Assembly (NCBI GenBank): GCA_030527385.1
Contig: JAUNAY010000069.1
Coordinates: 1-6,362 of the forward strand
Length of the DNA stretch: 6,362 nt
Source of the DNA: Fusobacterium sp.
GTDB taxonomy: Bacteria; Fusobacteriota; Fusobacteriia; Fusobacteriales; Fusobacteriaceae
Reading direction: 5' to 3'
Below are positions 1 to 6,362 of this stretch, one piece after another. The position numbers and the translations under genes are program-made. The notes under the pieces were generated by a model. That model did not search any database and was not told the origin of the DNA. It worked only from the letters and a program-made list of their open reading frames with translations. Each line of letters opens with the position of its first letter. Position 1 is the stretch's first letter.

Positions 1-53
1 GCATACGGTTCATACCCGTACGGTCGAAGGTTCGAATCCTTTTCTAGGCACCA
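1..53 (+). tRNA. tRNA-Met (CAT anticodon), 5' end outside window
   Basis: This is the 3' portion of a tRNA that decodes AUG. The anticodon stem is TACGG/CCGTA (4-8 and 16-20), closing a seven-base loop with anticodon CAT at 11-13. A five-base variable region follows (21-25), then the T arm with loop TTCGAAT (31-37), the acceptor 3' strand TCTAGGC (43-49), discriminator A50 and an encoded CCA (51-53). The D arm and 5' acceptor strand lie upstream of the window. The anticodon stem lacks the three consecutive G-C pairs of initiator tRNA, and the last acceptor base is C, which allows a normal G1-C72 pair. Elongator tRNA-Met is therefore favoured. A lysidine-modified tRNA-Ile also has a CAT anticodon gene and cannot be fully excluded without the 5' half, although the anticodon arm matches elongator Met genes I know. 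Confidence 0.93.
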
Positions 54-126
54 TATTCCAAATAATTTTTTTAAACCCCACTTTTTAGATTCATATGTTG
101 TAGTCTAACCCTAAATATTTTTATGG

Positions 127-158
127 AAAAAGATGAACTTGGCCGGTTCATCTTTTTT
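127..158 (+). terminator. Intrinsic terminator after the tRNA
   Basis: A perfect 8-bp inverted repeat, AGATGAAC (131-138) and GTTCATCT (146-153), encloses a seven-base loop. It is extended by an A-run before it (127-130) and a T-run after it (153-158). This is a classic rho-independent terminator about 73 bases past the tRNA CCA end, so it most likely ends the tRNA transcript. The flanking A and T runs would let it work in both directions, but no gene is seen converging from the right. Confidence 0.85.
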
Positions 159-185
159 CTATTTTTTGAAAAATAAAAAATTTAC

Positions 186-219
186 TTGTATAGGAAAATT
201 ATTTATTTTTTGATATAAT
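186..219 (+). promoter_or_regulatory. Probable promoter of the LPS-core/recA operon
   Basis: TATAAT at 214-219 is a perfect -10 hexamer and is preceded by TG at 211-212, giving the extended -10 form TGnTATAAT. No good -35 lies at the usual 17-base distance. TTGTAT at 186-191 is the nearest match, but its spacer is 22 bases, so the extended -10 may carry the activity. The region upstream (about 160-210) is rich in A and T tracts, as in UP elements. A second overlapping TATAAT is at 220-225. The site lies after the tRNA terminator and about 40 bases before the first start codon, the right place to drive the genes downstream. No operator or riboswitch fold was recognised in the short leader. Confidence 0.6.
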
Positions 220-256
220 TATAATATTGAGATAATAAATTTGAGGAGGAAATCTG

Positions 257-1024
257 ATGAAACTGTCAGCTGCAATAATGACTTTTAATGAGGAGAAAAA
301 TTTAGATAGGACTTTAAAAGCTTTAGAGGATATATGTGATGAGATTGTAATAGTTGATAGTGGATCAACAGATAGAACAGAAGAAATCTGTAAAAAGTAT
401 GGAGCAAAATTTATTAAACAAAAATGGTTAGGTTATGGAAGACAAAGAAATGTAGCAATAGAGAATTGTAGTGGAAGATGGATATTAGCAGTTGATGCAG
501 ATGAGGAATTGTCGCCAGAACTTAGAGATAGAATAAAAAATATAATAGAAAGTGATGATACAAGTAAAAAAGTATTTGAGATAAATAGATTGTCAGTATG
601 TTTTGGAAAAAAAATAAAATATGGTGGTTGGGGAACTTCATATGCAGTGAGATTATTTTTAAAGGGAGCAGGGAAGTTTAATGATAATACAGTGCACGAA
701 AGTTTTGTAACAGATGAGATGATTTACAAAATAAAAGAGGATATATATCATCACAGCTATTTAACTTTAGAAGATTATTTTAGTAAATTTAATAGATATA
801 CGACAGAGGGAGCATTAGAATATTATAAAAAAGGGAAAAAAGCTAGTATATTTCAAATAGTTTTTAATCCATTATATAAATTTATTAGAATGTATATATT
901 TAGATTAGGATTTTTAGATGGGGTAGAGGGATTTTTATTGGCTTCTACAAGTTCGTTATATTCGATGGTAAAATATTTTAAATTAAGAGAGATATACAGA
1001 AACAAAAGCTATATAGAAAAATAG
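257..1024 (+). CDS. Family 2 glycosyltransferase, WaaE/KdtX-like LPS core glycosyltransferase
   Basis: This 255-residue protein is a GT2 (GT-A fold) glycosyltransferase. The N-terminal strand with the TFNEE motif (9-13), VDSGSTD (33-39) and the metal-binding DAD (80-82) form the nucleotide-sugar site. GRQRN (61-65) and the C-terminal segment with FNPLY and GFLDG (about 205-222), probably an amphipathic membrane-contacting region, are typical of the WaaE/KdtX group. Characterised WaaE proteins transfer a beta-1,4-linked glucose to the first heptose of the LPS inner core, but the sugar used here is not predictable from sequence. There is no signal peptide, so it should act at the cytoplasmic face of the inner membrane. 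The ATG is well supported by AGGAGG at 244-249, seven bases upstream. It is first in the operon, 19 bases before a heptosyltransferase-like gene, which fits core assembly. The length is normal for the family and nothing is missing. Confidence 0.88.
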   Translation: MKLSAAIMTFNEEKNLDRTLKALEDICDEIVIVDSGSTDRTEEICKKYGAKFIKQKWLGYGRQRNVAIENCSGRWILAVDADEELSPELRDRIKNIIESDDTSKKVFEINRLSVCFGKKIKYGGWGTSYAVRLFLKGAGKFNDNTVHESFVTDEMIYKIKEDIYHHSYLTLEDYFSKFNRYTTEGALEYYKKGKKASIFQIVFNPLYKFIRMYIFRLGFLDGVEGFLLASTSSLYSMVKYFKLREIYRNKSYIEK

Positions 1025-1032
1025 CAAAAAAA

Positions 1033-1037
1033 GGGAG
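1033..1037 (+). promoter_or_regulatory. Ribosome binding site that selects ATG 1044 over TTG 1041
   Basis: GGGAG lies six bases before ATG 1044 but only three before the in-frame TTG at 1041. Normal spacing therefore favours the ATG, removing one residue from the longest reading frame. Confidence 0.75.
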
Positions 1038-1043
1038 CAATTG

Positions 1044-2084
1044 ATGGAAATTAAAAGAATAATAGTATCTAGGACGGATAAAATAGGGGATTTAATACTT
1101 TCTATTCCTAGTTTTTTTATGGTAAAAAAGATGTATCCTCAAGCTGAATTAGTAGTACTAGTTAGAAAATATAATTATGAGATTGTAAAAAATTTGCCAT
1201 ATGTAGATAGAATAATAAAAATTGATGATTATTCACAAAGTGAGATGATAAATAAAATATCTTATTTTAAGGCAGATGTATTTATAGCTTTATATAACGA
1301 TTCTTTTGTGGCAAAATTGGCAAGGGCAAGTGGTGCTAAAATAAAGATAGGACCATTGTCTAAGTTATCATCTTTCTTTACTTACAATAAAGGTGTTTGG
1401 CAAAAAAGATCTAAGTCTGAAAAAAATGAGGGAAAATATAATTTAGATTTGATAAAAAGATTAGATCCAGATTTGTTTCAAAAAGAGTATGAACTTTCAA
1501 CTAAAATATATATGGAGGAAAAACATCGTCAAGCGGCAGAGATGTTTTTTAAAACTCACAATATAAAAGGACAGACAGTAGTTATAAATCCTTTTATAGG
1601 GGGATCGGCTAAAAATATTAAAGATGAGGAGTATGCCAAACTTATAAAGAACTTTAAAAAAAGAAATAGGGATATATCTGTAATTATTACTTGTCATATT
1701 TCAGATGAGGAAAGAGGATTAAAATTAATAAAAGAAGCTAATTCTATGGGTGTATATCTATATGCTAACGGAGGAGATCTTTTAAATATAGCAGCTATCA
1801 TAGATAGATGTGATGTATATTTAGGAGCCTCAACAGGACCTACACATATGGCAGGAGCATTAAAAAAGAGAATTGTAGCAATATATCCAAATAAGAAAAC
1901 TCAAAGCATAACAAGGTGGGGAGTACTAGGAAATGATAAAGTTTATTATTTAGTTCCAGATAAAGATAATTCGAAAGAGGATTATAAAAATCCTTATTTT
2001 GATAGTTATGATAGGGATATGGAGTTAGACTTAATATTGGCATTAGAAAGAGCATTAAAACTTGAAGAAGGTGGTAAAAATTAG
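1044..2084 (+). CDS. Family 9 glycosyltransferase, atypical heptosyltransferase-like
   Basis: This 346-residue GT9 (GT-B fold) protein is probably an LPS core ADP-heptose transferase. The N-terminal domain begins with a beta strand and the RTDKIGD signature (10-16), in which Asp16 aligns with the proposed catalytic base of WaaC. The C-terminal domain starts near the INPFIGGSAKN segment (181-191) and contains GASTGPTHMAG (261-271), followed by a YPN...RWGVLG stretch. In WaaC and WaaF the equivalent loop carries Asp (DTG or NDSGP), and here Ser263 takes that place. The C-terminal cysteine motif of the two other GT9 proteins in this operon is absent. I recall the STGP/RWG variant in other GT9 members, so this looks like a separate subgroup rather than a damaged gene. 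Donor and acceptor are uncertain, and it could transfer a sugar other than heptose. The gene overlaps the start region of the next gene. Confidence 0.85.
   Translation: MEIKRIIVSRTDKIGDLILSIPSFFMVKKMYPQAELVVLVRKYNYEIVKNLPYVDRIIKIDDYSQSEMINKISYFKADVFIALYNDSFVAKLARASGAKIKIGPLSKLSSFFTYNKGVWQKRSKSEKNEGKYNLDLIKRLDPDLFQKEYELSTKIYMEEKHRQAAEMFFKTHNIKGQTVVINPFIGGSAKNIKDEEYAKLIKNFKKRNRDISVIITCHISDEERGLKLIKEANSMGVYLYANGGDLLNIAAIIDRCDVYLGASTGPTHMAGALKKRIVAIYPNKKTQSITRWGVLGNDKVYYLVPDKDNSKEDYKNPYFDSYDRDMELDLILALERALKLEEGGKN
2069..2075 (+). promoter_or_regulatory. Shine-Dalgarno-like AGGTGGT inside the end of the upstream gene
   Basis: AAGGTGGT (2068-2075) resembles a ribosome binding site and lies in the last codons of the preceding gene. 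It overlaps the possible GTG start at 2071, so it cannot serve that codon. It is well placed only for an in-frame ATT at 2080. The TTG at 2062 has a weaker GAG (2050-2052) nine bases upstream. The true start of the next gene is therefore unresolved. Confidence 0.4.
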
Positions 2085-3081
2085 AATTTTAATTATACAC
2101 ACAGCATTTATAGGGGATATAGTTCTTTCCACACCTTTGCTAAAAAAGATAAAAGATGTATATCCAAATAGTGATATAACTTATGTTACAACTCCAGTAG
2201 GAGCTTCAATTTTAAGAAATAACCCACATATAAGTGAGATTATAGAATATGATAAAAGAGGAAAACATAAGGGTATATTAGGTATATATCAACTAGGGAA
2301 AAGATTAAAATATGAGAATTTTAATATGGTAATAACACCACATAGATATATGAGAAGCTCTATTCTTTCGTGGCTTACTGGTTCTCCAGTAAGAAAGGGT
2401 TATGATAATGCAGATTTATCATTTCTTTATACTGAAAAGATAAAATATGATAAGAAAAAACACGAGGTAGAAAAACTTCTTTCTTTTATTTCAAAGGACA
2501 CAGAAAAAAGATATGAAATAGAGTTATATCCAAATATTAAAGATATTGAAAAGGTAGATGAGTTTTTAAAAGATTATAAGGATAAAAAAATAGTTGTAAT
2601 AGCTCCAGGTAGTAAATGGTTTACTAAAAAATGGCCTTTAGAATATTTTAATGTTTTATTAAAAGAGTTAAAAAATAGAAAAGATATTATTTTAGCAGTT
2701 GTTGGAGGAAATGAGGAAAGAGCTTTGAATATAGAAACTGGAGGAAATATAGTTGATTTTAGAGGGAAAACTACTCTTTTAGAGTTAGCTGAACTTATAA
2801 GAAGATCAGAACTTATAGTAACTAATGATTCCTCTCCTATTCACATAGCATCTGCGTGGAAAAATGTTAAAATTTTTGCAATATTTGGTCCAACTGTAAA
2901 AGAACTAGGATTCTTTCCTTGGTCAAAAAATAGTATAGTTTATCAAAGAGAGAATTTAAAATGCAGACCTTGTTCATTACACGGTGGAGACAAATGTCCA
3001 CAAAAACATTTTAAATGTATGTTAGAAATAAAACCAGAATTGATATTAGAAGATATATATAAAACTATTGGAAGAGAATAG
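2071..3081 (+). CDS. LPS heptosyltransferase, WaaF-like (GT9)
   Basis: This protein of about 336 residues is a GT9 ADP-heptose:LPS heptosyltransferase, closest in style to heptosyltransferase II, which adds the second L,D-heptose of the inner core on the cytoplasmic side of the inner membrane. It opens with a beta strand and the HTAFIGD signature (10-16, with Asp16 as likely catalytic base). The C-terminal domain has APGSKW (178-183), KKWP (186-189) and the donor-binding loop TNDSSPIHIA (251-260), then FGPT. It ends with C-x2-C-x7-C-x6-C (Cys298, 301, 309, 316). The start is uncertain: TTG 2062, GTG 2071 and ATT 2080 are all in frame. I give GTG because it fits the family N terminus without needing a rare start codon, but its ribosome site is poor. 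It overlaps the upstream gene, suggesting translational coupling, and ends two bases before the kinase gene. Which heptose it adds is inferred. Confidence 0.88.
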   Translation: MVKIRILIIHTAFIGDIVLSTPLLKKIKDVYPNSDITYVTTPVGASILRNNPHISEIIEYDKRGKHKGILGIYQLGKRLKYENFNMVITPHRYMRSSILSWLTGSPVRKGYDNADLSFLYTEKIKYDKKKHEVEKLLSFISKDTEKRYEIELYPNIKDIEKVDEFLKDYKDKKIVVIAPGSKWFTKKWPLEYFNVLLKELKNRKDIILAVVGGNEERALNIETGGNIVDFRGKTTLLELAELIRRSELIVTNDSSPIHIASAWKNVKIFAIFGPTVKELGFFPWSKNSIVYQRENLKCRPCSLHGGDKCPQKHFKCMLEIKPELILEDIYKTIGRE

Positions 3082-3083
3082 AT

Positions 3084-3770
3084 ATGAAAAAAATAAAAAG
3101 AGAAAATATATATTTATACTTTAATGATGATGAAAAATTGGATTTTTTTGAGATAGTTGAAAATGAAAATTATAAATTATTAAAAGTTTTAAAAGATGAT
3201 CAAAGAAGTTATGTAGCATTGATAGAGATTAAGGGAGAAAAATATATTTATAAACAGCCGAGAGAGAAAAATAGAAGAAAGTGGCAAAAATTTTTATCTA
3301 TTTTTAGGGGAAGTGAAAGTAAAAGGGAGTTTAAAAATATAGAAAAAATATGTGAAGTAGGACTTAATGGAGCAACTCCAGTTCTAGCTGTTGAAAAAAA
3401 ACGTGGATTAGTAGTATATGATTCCTATTTGATATATGAGTATATAGTTGGAAAAGAAAGTAGTTTTAAAGATATAGATATAATAATAAAAGAGTTAAAA
3501 AAGATACATAGTTTAGGATATTTACACGGAGATTCCCATATGAATAATTTTCTTATTAGAGGAGATAAAGTATATCTTATTGATACAAAACTACTTTGGA
3601 ATAAATATGGAGGATTTGGTAGAGCTTTTGAATTTATGTATTTAGAAGAGAGTTGTCCTCAAGAGATTGAATATGATAAAGATAGTATTTATTATAAAGG
3701 AGCAAAGGGTTTAAGAAATTATTTGACTTTTTTAGCTAAAATAAAAAGTATTAGGAGAAAGAAAAAGTGA
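3084..3770 (+). CDS. RfaY/WaaY-like LPS core sugar kinase
   Basis: This 228-residue protein has a small eukaryotic-like kinase fold and most resembles the RfaY/WaaY family, which phosphorylates a heptose of the LPS inner core using ATP (E. coli WaaY is of similar length). Visible kinase elements are a beta-strand lysine in IYKQP (Lys57), the catalytic loop HGDSHMNNF (148-156, with Asp150 as base and Asn155 as metal ligand), and LIDT (Asp167), the counterpart of the DFG aspartate. There is no signal peptide or membrane helix, so it should be cytoplasmic. The ATG is supported by GGAAGAG (3070-3076) seven bases upstream. It follows the WaaF-like gene by two bases and overlaps the next GT9 gene by four (GTGA), which ties it to core biosynthesis. 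Other small kinases of this fold (Kdo kinase KdkA, Bud32-like) are alternatives, and the exact acceptor sugar is not certain. Confidence 0.82.
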   Translation: MKKIKRENIYLYFNDDEKLDFFEIVENENYKLLKVLKDDQRSYVALIEIKGEKYIYKQPREKNRRKWQKFLSIFRGSESKREFKNIEKICEVGLNGATPVLAVEKKRGLVVYDSYLIYEYIVGKESSFKDIDIIIKELKKIHSLGYLHGDSHMNNFLIRGDKVYLIDTKLLWNKYGGFGRAFEFMYLEESCPQEIEYDKDSIYYKGAKGLRNYLTFLAKIKSIRRKKK

Positions 3771-4756
3771 AAATATTAGTTATAAGGCTTAGTTCGATAG
3801 GAGATATTATATTAACAACTCCTGTATTAAAAGCTTTTAAAGAAAAATATCCAGAAGCAGTTGTAGATTTTTTGGTACTGGATAAGTTTAAATCTGCAAT
3901 AGAGGGATTGCCGTATATAGATAGTCTGATTCTTTTCAATAAAGAAAAAAATGATGGAATAAAAAATATGAGAGCTTTTGCAGAAGAGTTGAAAAAAAAT
4001 AATTATGATTATGTTTTTGATCTTCATTCTAAATTGAGATCAAAAATTATTTCTAGATATTTAGGAGTACAATGTTATAGATATAAAAAAAGAAGTTGGT
4101 GGAAAACATTATTAGTTAAGATGAGACTAATAAAATATAAAGTAGATGATACAATAGTAAAAAATTATTTTGGAGCATTTAAAAATTTTGGAATAAAGTA
4201 TAAAGGAGAAGATCTGACTTTTTCCTTTCCAAAAGAGAGTGTACATAAATTTGATGAGTTTGTAGATCTTCCAGTAATAGCTCCTGGAGCATCTAAAAAT
4301 ACAAAAAAATGGACTACAGAAGGATTTGGAATTTTAGCTAAGTTAATTTTTGAAAAGTATGAAAAAAAGACAGTGCTTATAGGTGGTAAAGAAGATATTA
4401 AAGTATGTGAAAAGATAGATAAAATTAGTGGAGGACATACAATAAATTTAGCTGGGAAACTGTCTCTTAAAGAGAGTGGGGCATTGTTGAGCAGAGCTAA
4501 ATTTTTAGTAACTAATGATTCTGGACCCTTTCATATAGCTAGAGGCGTAAAATGTAAAACCTTTGTTATATTTGGACCTACAAGTCCTGAAATGTTTGAA
4601 TTTGGAGAAAATGATATTTTAATTTATAGTGGAGAAAATTGTGCTCCTTGTAGTTTACACGGAGATAAGGTTTGTCCTAAGCATCATTTTAACTGTATGA
4701 AAAATATAAAAAGTGAAATGATACTAAAAGAGATAGAGAAAAAAATAAAATTATAG
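3767..4756 (+). CDS. LPS heptosyltransferase, WaaF/WaaC-like (GT9)
   Basis: This 329-residue GT9 enzyme is the third of the operon. It starts with RLSSIGD (7-13), and Asp13 falls at the same number as the proposed catalytic base of E. coli WaaC. The C-terminal domain has APGASK (172-177), KKW (180-182), the donor loop TNDSGPFHIA (249-258), FGPT, and the motif C-x2-C-x7-C-x6-C (Cys292, 295, 303, 310), almost identical to that of the WaaF-like neighbour. These two genes probably arose by duplication and add successive heptoses, or one serves as heptosyltransferase I. Sequence alone does not settle this. The GTG start overlaps the kinase stop by four bases and has AGGAG (3753-3757) nine bases upstream. 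It ends 16 bases before recA with no terminator between. It should act at the cytoplasmic face of the inner membrane. Confidence 0.88.
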   Translation: MKILVIRLSSIGDIILTTPVLKAFKEKYPEAVVDFLVLDKFKSAIEGLPYIDSLILFNKEKNDGIKNMRAFAEELKKNNYDYVFDLHSKLRSKIISRYLGVQCYRYKKRSWWKTLLVKMRLIKYKVDDTIVKNYFGAFKNFGIKYKGEDLTFSFPKESVHKFDEFVDLPVIAPGASKNTKKWTTEGFGILAKLIFEKYEKKTVLIGGKEDIKVCEKIDKISGGHTINLAGKLSLKESGALLSRAKFLVTNDSGPFHIARGVKCKTFVIFGPTSPEMFEFGENDILIYSGENCAPCSLHGDKVCPKHHFNCMKNIKSEMILKEIEKKIKL

Positions 4757-4772
4757 AAGTGAGGGCGAAAAA

Positions 4773-5870
4773 ATGGCAAAAGCAAAAGAAAAAAATGAAG
4801 TAAATGATAAAGAAAAAGCACTTGAACTTGCAATGAAACAGATAAGAAAAGATTTTGGTGATGGATCTATAATGAAATTGGGAGATAACCAAAATATGAA
4901 TATAGAGGTAATCTCAACTGGAAGTATAAATCTTGATGCAGCTTTAGGGCAAGGTGGAGTGCCTAGAGGGAGAATAGTTGAGATATATGGAGCAGAGAGT
5001 TCAGGAAAAACAACAATAGCTTTACATATAGCAGCAGAAGCACAAAAAGATGGAGGAGTAGTTGCATTTATAGATGCTGAACACGCTCTTGATCCAGTAT
5101 ATGCAAAAGCTTTAGGTGTTGATATAGATGAACTTTTAATCTCTCAACCAGATTATGGGGAACAGGCTATGGAGATAGCAGATATGCTTGTGAGATCTGG
5201 AGCAGTAGATCTTATTGTGGTTGACTCTGTTGCAGCTCTTGTTCCAAAAACAGAGATAGATGGAGAGATGTCAGATCAACAGATGGGGCTTCAAGCAAGA
5301 CTTATGTCAAAAGCTCTTAGAAAATTGACAGCCACTCTAAATAAATCAAAAACAACAATGATATTTATTAATCAAATTAGAGATAAAATAGGTGGATTTG
5401 GGTTTGGACCTCAAACTACAACTACTGGAGGAAAAGCGTTAAAATTCTATGCTTCTGTTAGAATGGAAGTTAAAAGAGTAGGATCTGTAAAACAGGGTGA
5501 TGATGTAATAGGAAATGAAACTTTAGTAAAAGTTACTAAAAATAAGATTGCACCACCATTTAAAGAGGCAGCTTTCCAAATAATGTATGGAAAGGGAATA
5601 TCAAGAGTTGGAGAAATTTTAGATTTAGCATTAGATAATGATATAGTATCAAAATCAGGAGCTTGGTTTAGTTTTGGAGATATAAGACTTGGGCAAGGAA
5701 AAGAAAATGTAAAATCTAGGCTTGAAAATGAACCAGAATTGTTAGCAAAAATAGAAGAACAAGTAAAAAATATATCGCCTAAGGTTGATAAAGTGGCAAA
5801 GGAATCTTCTGAAGAGAAAGATGAAGAAGAGGTAAAAGAGGGAGTTTTAAATTTTGATGAGGAAGTATAA
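4773..5870 (+). CDS. recA: Recombinase RecA
   Basis: RecA, 365 residues, forms ATP-dependent filaments on single-stranded DNA, drives homology search and strand exchange, and in many bacteria triggers LexA self-cleavage. The whole core is present: an N-terminal helix, FGDGSIMKLG, Walker A GAESSGKT (73-80), Walker B LIVVD ending at Asp151, the ATP-sensing NQIRDKIG segment, the L2 loop around TTTGGKALKFY, and a C-terminal domain. The tail is strongly acidic (about the last 25 residues rich in Glu and Asp), as in other RecA proteins where it restrains activity. Length is slightly above the 353 of E. coli, mostly from this tail and the charged N terminus. The ATG has GAGGG (4761-4765) seven bases upstream. 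No LexA-type box of E. coli or Bacillus pattern was seen upstream, and no strong promoter separates it from the LPS genes. recX overlaps its end. Confidence 0.98.
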   Translation: MAKAKEKNEVNDKEKALELAMKQIRKDFGDGSIMKLGDNQNMNIEVISTGSINLDAALGQGGVPRGRIVEIYGAESSGKTTIALHIAAEAQKDGGVVAFIDAEHALDPVYAKALGVDIDELLISQPDYGEQAMEIADMLVRSGAVDLIVVDSVAALVPKTEIDGEMSDQQMGLQARLMSKALRKLTATLNKSKTTMIFINQIRDKIGGFGFGPQTTTTGGKALKFYASVRMEVKRVGSVKQGDDVIGNETLVKVTKNKIAPPFKEAAFQIMYGKGISRVGEILDLALDNDIVSKSGAWFSFGDIRLGQGKENVKSRLENEPELLAKIEEQVKNISPKVDKVAKESSEEKDEEEVKEGVLNFDEEV

Positions 5871-6362
5871 TCTAAAAGGTAATAAAGTATATTTTGATGA
5901 AGAATTTTTTATCGATCTAAATAAACAAACTATTTTAGAATATGAACTTGAAAAAAGAGATGAAATAACTGAAGATGAGTATAAAGCTCTTATTAGAAAA
6001 AGAGTACTTAGTATGGGGTATTTCTTATTAGCAAAGAAAGATTATCCAATAAGAGAGTTTAAAACAAAATTGATATTAAAATATAGGGAAAAAGAGATAG
6101 TTGAAGAGATAATAGAAGAATTTATAGAGAAGGGTTATCTCGATGATATGGAGTATGGAAGAAGTTATATAAAGACACACAATTATGGAAGAAAAAAGAT
6201 GGAGTTTATGCTTTTACAAAAGGGGATCTCTTTAGATATTATAAAAGAGTTATTAGAAGAAAATTCTGATAGCGAATTAGAAGAGATAAAAAGGATATGG
6301 CTAAGATTAGGAGAAAAAGAAAAAGATAAGAAGATTGTCTCTTTGATGAGAAAAGGATTTCA
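5857..6362 (+). CDS. recX: Regulatory protein RecX, 3' end outside window
   Basis: The frame stays open for 168 codons to the window edge. RecX binds RecA filaments and limits their growth and activity. The helical repeats typical of the family are visible: SMGYFLLAKKDYPIREFKTKL (52-72 region), then EKGYLDDMEYGRSYI (91-105), GRKKMEFMLLQKGIS (111-125) and the beginning of another repeat with LMRKGF (163-168). An N-terminal extension of about 45 residues, rich in charged residues, precedes the first repeat. The ATG overlaps the end of recA by 14 bases in another frame. A ribosome site AGAGGGAG (5837-5844) lies 12 bases before the ATG and nine before an adjacent in-frame TTG at 5854, so initiation at either is possible. 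An in-frame stop at 5848-5850 rules out an earlier start. Gene order recA-recX is common in bacteria and supports the call. Confidence 0.9.
   Translation, partial: MRKYNLKGNKVYFDEEFFIDLNKQTILEYELEKRDEITEDEYKALIRKRVLSMGYFLLAKKDYPIREFKTKLILKYREKEIVEEIIEEFIEKGYLDDMEYGRSYIKTHNYGRKKMEFMLLQKGISLDIIKELLEENSDSELEEIKRIWLRLGEKEKDKKIVSLMRKGF

Noticed and set aside
1..53. The tRNA 3' end as an integration (att) site for a mobile element
   Set aside because: No integrase gene and no repeat of the tRNA 3' end was found elsewhere in the window, and the genes that follow are core genes.
86..109. Weak inverted repeat TTAGA...TCTAA in the tRNA-downstream spacer
   Set aside because: Only five pairs with a long loop, no T-run, and expected by chance in AT-rich DNA.
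123..176. Short open frame of 17 codons starting with ATG over the terminator
   Set aside because: It has no ribosome binding site, and its sequence is fully explained by the terminator hairpin and T-run.
607..614. Runs of eight A in coding genes (also 3394-3401 and 3992-3999) as phase-variation tracts
   Set aside because: The runs are short, encode ordinary lysine-rich stretches, and are expected in a genome this rich in A.
1122..1130. A-AAA-AAG heptamer as a programmed frameshift site
   Set aside because: No downstream stem-loop or useful alternative frame was seen, and consecutive lysine codons are common here.
1497..1697. Minus-strand open frames opposite the glycosyltransferase genes (also 1840-2055, 3751-4027 and 4689-4892)
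   Set aside because: They lie opposite strongly supported genes, encode low-complexity Phe/Ile/Tyr/Ser-rich peptides, and lack recognisable domains.
4596..4623. Possible internal recA promoter TTGAAT - 16 bases - TTTAAT inside the last GT9 gene
   Set aside because: A weak match inside a coding region, and such hexamers are common by chance at this base composition. Not strong enough to call.

Overview
The window looks like chromosomal DNA of a Gram-negative, very AT-rich bacterium, most likely a Fusobacterium or close relative. This rests on A-rich coding strands, near-exclusive AGA/AGG arginine codons, lipopolysaccharide (LPS) core genes (so an outer membrane), and a recA-recX pair whose proteins resemble fusobacterial ones from memory. 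No database search was possible, so the genus is an inference.

Layout: positions 1-53 are the 3' part of an elongator tRNA-Met (anticodon CAT, encoded CCA), cut by the window edge. A short spacer follows, with a strong intrinsic terminator (127-158) and an extended -10 promoter (about 211-219). From 257 to the window end, seven genes lie on the + strand with gaps of 19 bases or less, or with overlaps. No terminator is visible between any of them, so they probably form one transcription unit.

The first five genes are an LPS inner-core set: a family 2 glycosyltransferase of the WaaE/KdtX type, three family 9 (ADP-heptose) glycosyltransferases, and a small RfaY/WaaY-like sugar kinase. Together they would add heptose, a further hexose and phosphate to Kdo-lipid A at the cytoplasmic face of the inner membrane. 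The second and third GT9 proteins are WaaF-like and share a C-terminal four-cysteine motif. The first GT9 belongs to a different subgroup, lacking that motif and the usual Asp of the sugar-nucleotide loop.

The last two genes are recA (complete) and recX (cut by the window end). recA begins 16 bases after the last LPS gene with no clear promoter of its own, and recX starts inside the end of recA. DNA repair genes thus appear to sit downstream of, and possibly be co-transcribed with, surface glycan genes.

No mobile element, CRISPR array, phage gene or clearly new system is visible. The points worth a second look are the LPS-recA linkage, the cysteine motif, the atypical GT9, and an uncertain, possibly ATT, start codon in the second GT9 gene.
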